Below are positions 1 through 8,205 of a DNA stretch of 17,762 nucleotides, piece by piece. The notes under the pieces were generated by a model. It was not told where the DNA came from, made no database searches, and worked only from the letters and a program-made list of their open reading frames with translations. Numbering within the stretch: the first letter of the stretch is position 1; every line of letters starts with the position of its first letter. Source of the stretch: Thalassiosira profunda. Lineage: Eukaryota; Bacillariophyta; Thalassiosirophyceae; Thalassiosirales; Thalassiosiraceae. Where the stretch lies: assembly GCA_036939355.1 (NCBI GenBank), contig JALLAP010001994.1:1-17762 (forward strand), read 5' to 3'. The position numbers and the translations under genes are program-made.

Positions 1-1179
1 CCGTCGCTAATGCGGGATCCTTCTCAATCTCCTCCTCCTTTCCTCGATTGATTCTATCCCGCAGATTCTTGAGCCTGTGTCCTGGCTCTTTGCCTGTTTT
101 GGCAGACGGCTGATCGGTGCCCCCCTCTCCGGAGGAGTTGGTGCCTGCACTCTCGTTGGACACCGTCCGGTTCCAGGTCTTGAACTGACTCCCGACGTGA
201 TCGCTCAACTTGTTCCAGCTCGCGACGAAGTTTTGTTGATCCACCTCGTCCATCGCCCCCGCTCCCATATTGCTGCCGATCCCATTGCCCCCGATGCCAC
301 CCGCCAAGTGTGCCCTCTCGGAGTGACGTCCGTGCATGTACTTGCTGAACGATCCCTCGGCATTCTCGCCCATCATGTCGGCCTCCGATCTCAACCGTGT
401 CGCCTCGTTCAACTCTACCCCGGCGAATGCTTCCAGGGATAAGCTCAGCGACGCCTCTAGCGACTGGCACATAGAGACCTGCGCGTCTGCCACCTCGTCC
501 AGTATCTCCCCCAACACAGCCAACACTGACGTCATCTCGTCTCCGATGCTCTCCCGGCGCTCCTGCAGCAGGCGGTGGTACTCCTCATCCTCTCCCTCTT
601 TGGGCTCCTCTCCCGTTCCATCTCCCCGCGCACCGCTATTCGGTGGATTCAGTCGGCAGGCCCCGCTCAATCTCCGGGTAGCCTCCGACATTAGGGCGCC
701 GCATTTGCCAAAGGTCCGCGCCCTGGCGCTGATGTCCCGAAGCGTTTCCGTCAGCACCACGAGGTTGCGCAGTTCCCGGTCCATGTACGATTGCAAATAC
801 GGCGAATCGGATGTGAAGGAAGGTATTGCAGATGATGGGCCATCGCCGCTATTGCTGCTGCCAGACGGGCGCCGCTCCTTGCGGGGCGGCTCTGGCGGGG
901 CCGATGCAGATGCGAGCATCTCAGTCGCCTGGGGCGCCGCGGCCGCATCCGATGGCGGCGTAGGGAGCTCGTCTTCGCTTGATGCGGAGACGGCCGCGCG
1001 GCCAAAGTCCTCCATGAGGGCGCCCACGGCCTGGTGGTTGTGGGACGAATCGCTCGAGACGGAGGCGGCGTCTGATGACTCCATGCTGCGCTGCAGTCCA
1101 ACCCTGCTGCAAAGAGTTAGACTCTGTTTCGGGGAAGTAGTACGACTTACATTTGGGCTATCTCAAGCTGCCTCTCCAT
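1..1179 (-). CDS. Probable BAR-domain protein, 5' part (gene runs off left edge)
   Basis: Two exons are visible: 1151-1179 and 1-1106 (or 1-1103). The start is the ATG at 1179-1177, which has a good AAAATG context. Exon 1 encodes MERQLEIAQ and joins in frame through a GTAAGT...TTTGCAG intron to a long frame that stays open to the window edge, about 378 residues in all. Residues ~18-105 are acidic, Ser/Pro/Ala-rich and probably disordered. From ~110 to ~270 there are two long amphipathic helical stretches: one beginning PYLQSYMDRELRNL, and one beginning EYHRLLQERRESIGDEM and running to FSKYMHGRHS. Their spacing and the F-x-KY(M/L) signature resemble helices 1 and 2 of BAR domains in ACAP/AGD-type ArfGAPs. 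A polar linker (~270-350) precedes a further charged helix at the edge. BAR domains dimerise and sense curved membranes. The PH, ArfGAP or other C-terminal domain that would settle the family lies outside the window. I am confident of the gene model, less so of the BAR assignment. Confidence 0.6.
1107..1150 (-). other. 44-nt intron with tandem NAGNAG acceptor
   Basis: On the minus strand the donor is AT|GTAAGT. A CTAAC branch-like site lies just before the acceptor TTTGCAG. The next three bases are again CAG, so the intron can end at 1107 (44 nt) or 1104 (47 nt). Both choices keep the downstream frame and change only one or two residues (I-R versus M) at codon 10. Confidence 0.75.
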
Positions 1180-1451
1180 TTTGAAGCCCACCCGGTGGGC
1201 TTCTCAAAGATCACATTAATTTGAGGTCCAAACAGCACCAATACCTCATCGAATGCGCTCCATTGAGTGGTGAATGATGCTCCAAATGTTCATTTTGGCC
1301 ATCGGGGCCCTCCGAGGCCCGAGTTCCAGTTTACCGCCACTCCTGAGTACCTCGAACAAGTTCGAAAGTCATGTGTAGTTAGGTATGGTCGGTAGGTAGG
1401 GTTGCCGGGGGCCGGAGTGTGCGACCATCAGATCTTAGAGTTGCTTTTTCT
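1180..1451. other. Intergenic spacer between two minus-strand genes
   Basis: This 272-bp gap carries the 5' flank of the BAR-like gene and the 3' flank of the OTU gene. Besides the palindrome at 1183-1203 I see only a small inverted repeat (TCGAAC-AA-GTTCGA, near 1353-1366) and a short GGTAGGTAGGG stretch near 1390. No ORF or RNA gene is convincing. Confidence 0.5.
1183..1203. promoter_or_regulatory. Perfect 10-bp-arm palindrome directly before the BAR-gene start
   Basis: The arms GAAGCCCACC and GGTGGGCTTC surround a single central base. On the minus strand the structure ends three bases before the ATG at 1179. In RNA it would form a hairpin next to the start codon; in DNA it could be a dimeric binding site. 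The pairing is seen directly; the role is not known. Confidence 0.5.
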
Positions 1452-4400
1452 TTACTTCTTCGCCCTCTTCGTCTTCTTCTCCTGAGAGTTCGCCTTCGGC
1501 CTCTTCCGCTTCGTCTGCGGCTCCGTCTTACGTTTCGTCTTCCGCTTCGTCTGTGGCTTCGCCTTCGGCTTCGTCTGTGGCTTCGCCTTCGGCTTCGTCT
1601 TCTTCCGCTCCGGCAGCGGAATAGGCTTTTTAACGCAGACCTCGCACCAGTCTGCTGATTTAGGATTGCGATGACCGCACGTCTCGATTGGGAGCCCTCG
1701 TTTTCTGCACCATTCCTCGCGGCCACACCTCCAGGTCGAGCCGTTCTTTTTTATAACAAAGTGTCTGCCATGCTTCTCAACGTCGACCGAACTCCGCTTG
1801 TGGCACTTTGGAGGGTGAGCTATAAACACTCTGTTTTGCAGTCGGCCGTCTTCGCCTCTGGGGCATTGTGCAGTATTCTCGCATTTGTGTTCGTATGGCT
1901 TTGTCCGCGTCAGGTTGATAGGGCAGCTTTTTCCGTTGCCACACTCTGGGCAGTGCAAATCCATAGAAAAGAGATCATCGCTCTCGGCAACCTTGGCAGA
2001 CATGTTCGCTTTCACAGTCTCGATCCTCTTCTTGTGCGCCGCCGTTTCCTTCTGTCTCCACTGCTTGTCCGTGTCATCGAGCTCCAAGCCAGCCTCCTCC
2101 TTTGCTTTCACTATTTTCATAGCCTCGGCGCGCTTCCCGAGGGTGTTGTCGTGGCGGTCGAGCGCCTTCTGCTCGCGCTCCGTGAGCGGCTTGTTAGCAT
2201 CGCGCTTCGCCAATGCTTTCGGAACAAGGGCACTCAGCCCTCCAGGGCCATCGATCCATTGTTTATACAAGTTGTGGTGCGAGTCGGACAGCTCTGTCCT
2301 GATGAACTCCAAGGCTTCGGCGTCGTCCTTGCCAACTGCGGTGCAGACGGCAAAGAGAGCTGCTGCCTCTTTCTTCATTTCGCCCTTGGTAACGCCACCG
2401 ATCTCGCCGCCCTTCATGCTCCCCTCAAGCAAGCCGTGGTGCTCCTTCGATAGCGTCTTCACCGCCTCCAGCGCATCGGCTTCCGAGAGGCCTTCCGCGC
2501 GCCGCTCAGCAAAGTAGATTTTGGCCTCGGTGCGCTTGTCACCGGTTATTCGGCCGACGATCTTGCCGCCCTTCATGCTCCCCTCGAGCAAGCTGCGATG
2601 CGGCTCCCCATAATGGTCCTCCACCGACTGCAGGGCGTCCTCGCGATCCATTCCATCCACCGCTGTGCAAATGGCGTAGTGCATTGCTGCCTCGGACCGC
2701 ATGCAGCCCGCCGTCTCGCCGCCCAGCTTGCATCCGGCAAGAAATTTCTCTTGCATCAGCTGGAAGAGCTCGGAGTTTGCATCGTAAAAGCCCTGGCCGT
2801 AGGTGGACACAAAGTCGCCCAAGCCACGGAAAAGACGAACAAAAGCTGTTGCAACGCTGTCGAGTTTCTGGAGCTTCTGCTGCATGTTGGAATGGAACAG
2901 CTTGTTGTAGATGGCCGAAGAGTGGACTTGAAGACCGCCAACTTTGGGATGGTTGCCGTTGTCCACTTCCTGCTCAAATTCAGCAAACGTCGAATCATCG
3001 GCATCAAATATCTCCCAGTAAGCCGTGGCTGCGTCGCCCCCGACAATCATGATGCTGGTGTCGGCAATGTCAACAATCGGAGCCAAAACGTTGTCGTTCC
3101 AACTGCTCTGCAAACGTTCAGCTTTTTCTTCGCCGAAAACGGAAAGGATGCCCTCAGAATGGTAGGCAGGAAATGCAGCGAAAATCCGATCCACTTTGAT
3201 GCTGAACTTGTACATTCCAGGAGGAAGGTACTCCTCGACCATCCGAGGGGTGGCCTCGATCAACGTGCCATCACTGCGTCGCGCAGAGAATGTGCTCTGT
3301 TCCATTGAGTGGAGACTCCTCGCCTGCTCGAGGCTTGGGTAGTTGAACCAAAGTATGGGAATCTCCGACGCTGGCAGCAGTGGATCGATCCACCACGGAA
3401 GCTCTGCAGTGGAGTGGTGCACCGCTTCGATTTCGTGGTCCTTCTTCACCGATTTGTCGTAGTGAGAGTCTTTCCGGGCCATCTGGCGGTGGCGCTCCAC
3501 GCCTTCCTGGATGCGCTGCAGAGCGGGATGATATTTGCCCTTTTCCCTCCAATTGGATGGAGGCTTGCCGCTGCGAGGGTCCCACGCCTCAAGCTCAGGG
3601 GATGGGTTGGGATGCCGCATGTGAGACAGCCGAACATCCTCCTCGGGCGGGCTCTTTAGCTGGCCATCCTGTGGGTGAGAGCATGAGATGCATTTTTCAA
3701 TGGACAAAACAAGTCGGGCAGGGGCTGAGCTCACCTCGGAAGGCTCGCCTGATGCAGTGTACACGGAACCCGGGAAGTTCAGGTCATAATGCAGACCCTT
3801 ATTCTCGTGATCATTGAGATGGGCCAATCGAATCGTATCCTCAAAGGCGCTGTCCTCGTGAATTGGTTCCACCAAGCCGGAGCCCGTGGCGTAAACTTCA
3901 ACGTTGACTTGATGATGGATTGCTAAACCACGCAGAAGCCGCTCGTCGCCCCAAAGATCCCTCGGGGCGGTAATTCCAAGGAGCGCCCCAGATTCAACCG
4001 CATGCTCGGTCTCCACCAACCAAAGATCAAGCTCGCCAACATCATCGTCGTCTTGAGGATTGTGAATTGCGCGGAATTCTGGATCCTCGTGGTTCACGAC
4101 AAAGTGATGCCACGTGCGTGCCCATGTAAGCCAGGCGCGAGAGATAAAAGTCCTGCTTTCGAGCGAGTTGTCGTTCCTAAAGTCTACGCCATCTGGCGCC
4201 GGCACTCCATCGAACTCAAGATCGTGGCCAAGACGTAGGAGGTCTGTAATCCCGGCTCTGGCGATACAGCGACCGTCTCCCAGGCAATCGCCAGACTGAG
4301 AATCTCCAAATTGCACTTGCTGCGCTCCTCCACGCAGTCCCAGCTCGACTTTCAGCGCAGAGAGGTGCTGGAGCCCAAAGCAAGCGAGCGGGGCCTCTTC

Positions 4401-5684
4401 TGTGAGGTAGCGCCCATCGAACACGAGCTTCTGCAGATAAGGCGGCACGCCCGTCTTGTCCCAAATCGCCTCCTTCAGCTCGCTCGGAGAGCCCGACAGA
4501 GATGCATCGACTGCGTACGTCTTCCCTCCAAAGCTGACGAGTAATTGCTGTTCGATCGGGGCTGCGCTCGACGCGTCCTGCGCTGGTGCGCCCAAGTCTC
4601 CGTGACCTCCGAGGCGCAGGGCTTGAGCAACGACCGACCAAACATTGTTGGCGATGTTATAAAGGAAGTGCTGTTGCGCCGATTCCTGGAGAGCCTGAGC
4701 AAGCCCTTGAATGCGATCAAACGAGCGTCCCCACCCGCCACCTGGTGCAGTCGCAATGAGCCGAGATGATGGTGAGAGCAGGGATCAGATGCAACGATGC
4801 AATTTGCATTCTCTAACAACAACCTACCTCCACCATCGTCGCCGCCATAGCCGTTGCCATTGCCTCCTATGCCAACGAAATAGGCACGTGCACCAGCACT
4901 GAAACTGCGAGTCAATGGGAGGATCGGGATCGCGGCAGGATCTTTGTGGAGGCCGCCATCAAAGTTGGTGGAGTCAACGTCGCCCGACTGGAGAGACACC
5001 TCGATCGTCTTCCTGTCATCGTTGGGGTCAAAGTCGCTCCCGTCGACGCTTTCGCGGTCCACTGGGCTCAAGCTGTAGCTCGACGGTGGGTCAACGACAG
5101 CGTAGTAGGCGCCCGGAGGCAAGCCTGTCACATTGTACCGCCCAATAGCGTCTGTCGTGGCAATGGCAACGGGACTGCCCAGCCCATCGTGAACGATGAC
5201 GTCCACGTTGGGGACACCAGACTCTGAAGCGTCCCTGATGCTGTCGCCGTCGACGTCCTCAAAGATCGTTCCCATCACGCTCGCTGGGATGTACGCGGCG
5301 TCATCGAGGCTGCCCTCTCCCGTCTCGCCCGGCAGGACCGCCGTCGATACGATTCCGTAGATCTCCATCTCATACTCGCCCGTAGGCGAGTCCAAAAGAA
5401 GCACATTGCTCTGCTCAATTACATTTGCAGTCGCATCCCAACCTCGCGCTGCGTTTGCAGCCTGGTAGATACCGACTGGAGCAAAGACTGTAGCGCACGC
5501 AGCATAACAAACTCCGACCAAAGCCACCAAACCTGCTTTCACGCCTGAAGGTGCCGGATGGTGCGGCTGCGGAGGCTTCTGACGCCTGGAAGCAACAAAA
5601 CGGTTAGCTTCGTCCGATTTGACGCACAATCGAGAGACAAACGATCCCTTACCTCCTGGGATTGTCTCCCCTGATCCGAGCCAT
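1452..5684 (-). CDS. Membrane-anchored SdrD_B / ubiquitin-like / OTU-protease fusion protein
   Basis: The model has four exons: 5653-5684, 4828-5585, 3735-4741 and 1452-3668 (4014 nt, 1337 aa). The ATG at 5684 splices in frame past an intron with a GCTAAC branch site. Domains: one hydrophobic segment at ~28-47 (signal anchor or signal peptide); an SdrD_B/Cna_B-like Ig-type domain at ~114-223, with the DxDGDxxRDxxE loop and TTDAIGRYNVTGLPPGAY; a Gly-rich linker at ~250-270; a ubiquitin-like domain at ~330-402 ending LRGG; and an OTU cysteine-protease domain at ~412-590, with candidate nucleophile C422 in GDGRC, a VNVEVY strand and candidate catalytic H581 in LHYDLNF. Then follow an unrecognised region at ~600-900, about three helical repeats at ~910-1070 (LLEGSMKGG occurs twice), a Cys-rich zinc region at ~1171-1274 whose end resembles half a RanBP2 finger, and a Lys/Arg tail. 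The OTU fold suggests deubiquitinase activity. The ubiquitin-like frame has no upstream ATG of its own, which favours one fused gene. The topology and the cellular site of the OTU part are unclear. Confidence 0.72.
1545..1592. repeat. Two perfect 24-bp tandem copies in the basic tail of the OTU gene
   Basis: The units 1545-1568 and 1569-1592 are identical, and related partial units flank them. They encode the KPKAKPQT-type repeats of the Lys-rich C-terminus, probably expanded by replication slippage. Confidence 0.85.
3669..3734 (-). other. 66-nt intron without stop codons, just after the OTU domain
   Basis: The donor is GAG|GTGAGC and the acceptor CACCCACAG|GATG, phase 0. The length is a multiple of three and the frame has no stop, so an ORF caller reads straight through and adds 22 residues. 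The good splice sites and the low-complexity read-through peptide favour an intron. Confidence 0.65.
4742..4827 (-). other. 86-nt intron joining the SdrD_B part to the ubiquitin-like/OTU part
   Basis: The donor is GGTGGAG|GTAGGT and the acceptor GCACCAG|GTGGC, phase 1. Removing it links the two long frames exactly, through a run of glycines. Without splicing the upstream frame continues only into unrelated sequence, and the downstream frame has no ATG before the ubiquitin-like domain. Confidence 0.7.
5586..5652 (-). other. 67-nt first intron of the SdrD_B/OTU gene
   Basis: The donor is AG|GTAAGG; a GCTAAC branch-like site and TTGCTTCCAG|GCG mark the 3' end. It joins an 11-codon first exon (MARIRGDNPR...) to the hydrophobic segment in frame. 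Confidence 0.7.
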
Positions 5685-5771
5685 CCCAACAGGGTTCACC
5701 AAAGCCTCCACCGAGGCGACGGAATTTGAAACGAGCTCAAATTTGGAAAAGTTTCGAAATTTCGTTGATGT

Positions 5772-5795
5772 GTGAGGCGCCGACGGGCGCCTCAC
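5772..5795. promoter_or_regulatory. 10-bp-arm palindrome upstream of the OTU gene
   Basis: The arms GTGAGGCGCC and GGCGCCTCAC flank a GACG loop, about 88 bp upstream of the ATG at 5684. It could be a regulatory dyad or a leader hairpin; only the pairing is seen. Confidence 0.45.
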
Positions 5796-5995
5796 CCATC
5801 GCCACCAACATCCACATCATGCGCCGCCTCAACGAGCGACCATCCTCCGACGCCCACTGCCCAACCCCAACCCCACAGATTTGCTCGCTGGCCCGCGCAG
5901 AAACCCCAGGCAGCGGCGACTTCCGTGCACCGATACCTCGCCCACCAAGGGCGCCGCGCCCACCATTGCCACCAACATCCGCACCATGCGTCGCC
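5785..5995. repeat. Imperfect direct repeat, two ~45-bp copies
   Basis: Copies at about 5785-5828 and 5949-5995 share GCCACCAACATCC and a following ATGCG(C/T)CGCC. The core 31 bp match at 27 positions. The spacing is about 167 bp. No reading frame conserved between the copies identifies a product. Confidence 0.6.
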
Positions 5996-6560
5996 CACAA
6001 CCCCAAGTGTCTCCGTTTTGAGGCCCCCGAGACCCCCCTGGCAAGAGCCAGTACCAGAATGGCATGATGCGCTACACACAGTCGTCAGCGGGGCAGAGCC
6101 CAGCGCCGCGCGGTGGAGACATCGAAGGGGGTCCGGAGTGCAGTCAAGAGGGAGAACAAGATGATGCGCGCCTGAGTGCAGGCTGGAGCAACAGAGGAGT
6201 GGCCCGATTCAGTTGCATCCTCCGCATCCTCCCACGAACTCTGATGCACTCTCCGGGCCTCCGGCTCCGGCTAGTCCGACGCCGTCGCCGAGGCCAGCCC
6301 GACGTTCTCCCACGTCCTCTGCCACAGCCCCGCGCGCCACGGCCCCACGTACGCCCCCGGCGAACGCGACATCATGATGTATTTGCACTGCATCTCCCCT
6401 CCACGACAGGGGAGAGCACCTAACTAATCCGCGTCTGGGGAGCTGAGATCGGACCCGCGACGCTCAATCGTCGTACGATGGATTTCGCCTGTTTCTGCCG
6501 ATGGGGGGAGCTGGCGGGGGCTGGGGCCGCGGGAGGGGAGGAGCGCGGCAACGCCAGCGG

Positions 6561-6613
6561 CGCCAGGTGGTCTGAACGGGCGGCGACGAGTTGGGCGACG
6601 ATCTGGGCGACGA
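6561..6613. repeat. Left inverted repeat (candidate TIR)
   Basis: It pairs with 11702-11754 in inverted orientation at 51 of 53 positions; the mismatches are at 6568 and 6610. It contains repeated GGGCGACGA(T/G)-type 12-mers. Similarity stops abruptly on both sides. Confidence 0.75.
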
Positions 6614-7330
6614 AATCGTACGTAGGTTTATACGAGGTACGGTGCTGCTGCGACACAAGCAAGCTTGGGCCTTCCATCTAAGTCTGACCTCCATCCCTCC
6701 TTCTTTTGCAAACATCAAGCAACACAAGATGTGGGCCGCCCGGCGCCGCCACGCCTCTCGCCCAGCGTCGCTCTTGAGCTGCAACCAAAGCTCAATCGCC
6801 GGCACAATCGCCTCGATCCTTCCCCTCATCCTCCTCAGCGGCGGTGGTGCTGGTCTTTCTGTCGCCAACCGGTTTAAAGCCGCCACAGCCATCACACATC
6901 AGAGACCTTGATGGCCGCGCCCTTCCCTCCTTCTATCACCCCTCGGCGTCGCCATGCCGCGAAGAGAGGCCTCGGGGATCGTGCTTCTTCCTCTCTTCCA
7001 ATGCGGCGGCCGATGCCTCGCGCCCTCCTTCCTCCCGGGCCGGCGGACGTCGTATTCCATCAGATCGGCGCCGTTGCTCCGCAAGGTGATTGCATCGTGA
7101 GGGCGTCGGCACGAGACTGCACGCGATGGCGTCGATGCGTGGCCTCGGGCGCTGGGCAAGGAAGTTGCCGTACGTCGAGATTGATGAGGTGGGGCAGAGG
7201 AGGACGGGACGGGCGCTGTTTGGCAGCCGCCCTCGCGAGAACGAATAGAGATGTGTTTGTTGGGTGGGTGTCCAGCCGGAGAGCAGAGAGGCGGGGGCGG
7301 GAGGGGAACAACCGGTCCTGCATCATGGCC
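6614..7330. other. Left internal region of the transposon, coding status unclear
   Basis: This region lies between the left inverted repeat and the Cys-rich array. A plus frame is open from the ATG at 6911 into array copy 1 and may be the 5' part of that gene; its Arg/Pro/Ala-rich composition is not distinctive. A 35-aa minus-strand ORF (6792-6899) begins MCDGCGGFKPVG. A GAATAGAG-containing segment near 7238 resembles one at the far end of the array (near 8118). Confidence 0.35.
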
Positions 7331-8127
7331 TACGAGGGCTGCATCATGAACGAGGGGGCGCCCACGAACGCGTCGACGTACGAGGACTGCGACGCGATCG
7401 ACTGGACGTCCGCGAGCGTCGTCGGGAAGCGGCCGAAGACCCGCTGCAACACGAACAGTCGGGCGTTTTGCGACACATGTGGTGTGGGAGCGGGAGGGCG
7501 GCGTCCGGCATGTGCAAAGGCTGCAACTCGAACGAGGGGACGTCCGCAAACGCGTCGACGTGCAAGGACTGCAACGCCCACAACTGGACGCCCACCAGCG
7601 TCGTCTCGAAGTCCCGCGGCGTTCGCGGGCTGTTTTACGACGCGTGTCGGGTGGGAGCGGGAGGGCGGCGTCCGGGGACGCCCACGCGCGAGGGCTGCAA
7701 CGCGAAGGAGGAGGGAACGTCAACGAGCGCGTCGACGTGCAAGGGCTGCGACGCGAAGGAGCGGGCGTCCGCGAGCGTCGTCGCGAAATCCCGCCGCGTT
7801 CGCGGTCTGTTTTGCGATTCGTGTCGGGTGGGAGCGGGAGGGCGGCGACCGAGGAAGCCCACGTGCGAGGGCTGCAACGCGAAGGAGGAGGGGACGTCGA
7901 CGAGCGCGTCGATGTACAAGGGCTGCGAGGCGAAGGAATGGGCGTCTGCGATCGTCTCGACCGGCCGCGTTGCGTACGGGCCGGCGTTTTGCGACGCGTG
8001 TGGTGCGGGAGCGGGAGGGCGGCGACCGGTAAGGCCCGCGTGCAAGGGCGCTGCGACGCAAACGAAAGGACGTCCACAGGCGTCGACGTACGAGAACTGC
8101 AACCGGGACGAATGTAGGTCGAATAGA
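7331..8127 (+). repeat. Tandem 177-bp repeats encoding CxxC modules
   Basis: The TTT-TG/TA-C motif that encodes (F)CDxC or (F)YDAC recurs at 7466, 7633, 7810 and 7987. The spacings are 167, 177 and 177 bp. Each full unit encodes 59 residues with three C-x2-C pairs spaced 13, 13 and 21 residues apart. Typical pieces are CEGCNAKEEGTSTSAS, CKGCDAKERASASVV and FCDSCRVGAGGRRP. The short interval (167) is missing 10 bp near 7510, which shifts the frame between copies 1 and 2. The last copy has small compensating indels. Confidence 0.85.
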
Positions 8128-8184
8128 GGTACGTTCTTGTTGTGCACTTTACTGTTCTTTCGTTATCATGAAAACACATACTGA
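7510..8184 (+). CDS. Cys-rich repeat protein, CxxC array (possible transposon accessory gene)
   Basis: This is the intact part of the array frame: ATG at 7510 directly before CKGC, TGA at 8182-8184, 224 aa. It carries about three 59-residue units of paired cysteines (C-x2-C), which suggests zinc binding; the 21-residue spacing ending in (F)CDxC(G) is loosely GATA-finger-like. The family is not recognised. The plus frame is preferred over long antisense frames because the cysteine and W/FCDxC patterns repeat in it and its codons end mostly in G or C. The frame ends in a hydrophobic tail (LLCTLLFF). A first array copy (7331-7499) is in another frame, which is open from an ATG at 6911, so the original gene may have started there and been broken by a 10-bp loss near 7510. 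A GTACGT donor-like site at 8128 could end an exon. It converges on the transposase gene and may occupy the position of a MuDR-type second gene. Confidence 0.4.
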   Translation: MCKGCNSNEGTSANASTCKDCNAHNWTPTSVVSKSRGVRGLFYDACRVGAGGRRPGTPTREGCNAKEEGTSTSASTCKGCDAKERASASVVAKSRRVRGLFCDSCRVGAGGRRPRKPTCEGCNAKEEGTSTSASMYKGCEAKEWASAIVSTGRVAYGPAFCDACGAGAGGRRPVRPACKGAATQTKGRPQASTYENCNRDECRSNRGTFLLCTLLFFRYHENTY

Positions 8185-8205
8185 CCCCCTACTTATCACC
8201 CCTCT

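Larger units (their letters stand above)
5685..6560. other. Intergenic region with no confident gene
   Basis: This 876-bp stretch separates the OTU-gene start from the left inverted repeat of the transposon. The first ~80 bp upstream of the ATG at 5684 are relatively AT-rich, with AATTTGA...TCAAATT inverted arms, as expected of a promoter. The remainder is GC-rich and open in several frames on both strands without a recognisable product. It holds a 24-bp hairpin (5772-5795) and an imperfect direct repeat. A 40-aa minus-strand ORF (6271-6393) looks protein-like but is unsupported. Confidence 0.5.

Noticed and set aside
336..1184. Long plus-strand ORF antisense to the BAR-like gene
   Set aside because: Low-complexity Ser/Arg product; the opposite frame has a good start, a spliced first exon and helix-forming segments.
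1419..1658. Plus-strand Leu/Arg-rich ORF of 79 aa
   Set aside because: Antisense of the Lys-rich repetitive tail of the OTU protein.
6271..6393. 40-aa minus-strand ORF (AYVGPWRAGLWQRTWENVG...)
   Set aside because: The Trp-rich sequence looks protein-like, but there are no splice partners, family match or neighbouring support; the antisense frame is equally open.
6430..6489. tRNA-like sequence on the minus strand (GCGGGTCCGATCTC near an ACGACG...CGTCG stem)
   Set aside because: The T-arm does not pair and no full cloverleaf or acceptor stem can be drawn; at best an eroded tRNA-derived fragment.
6899..8179. 426-codon minus-strand frame across the Cys-rich array
   Set aside because: Arg/Ser/Pro-rich shadow of the repeats; the plus frame has regularly spaced cysteines and GC-ending codons.
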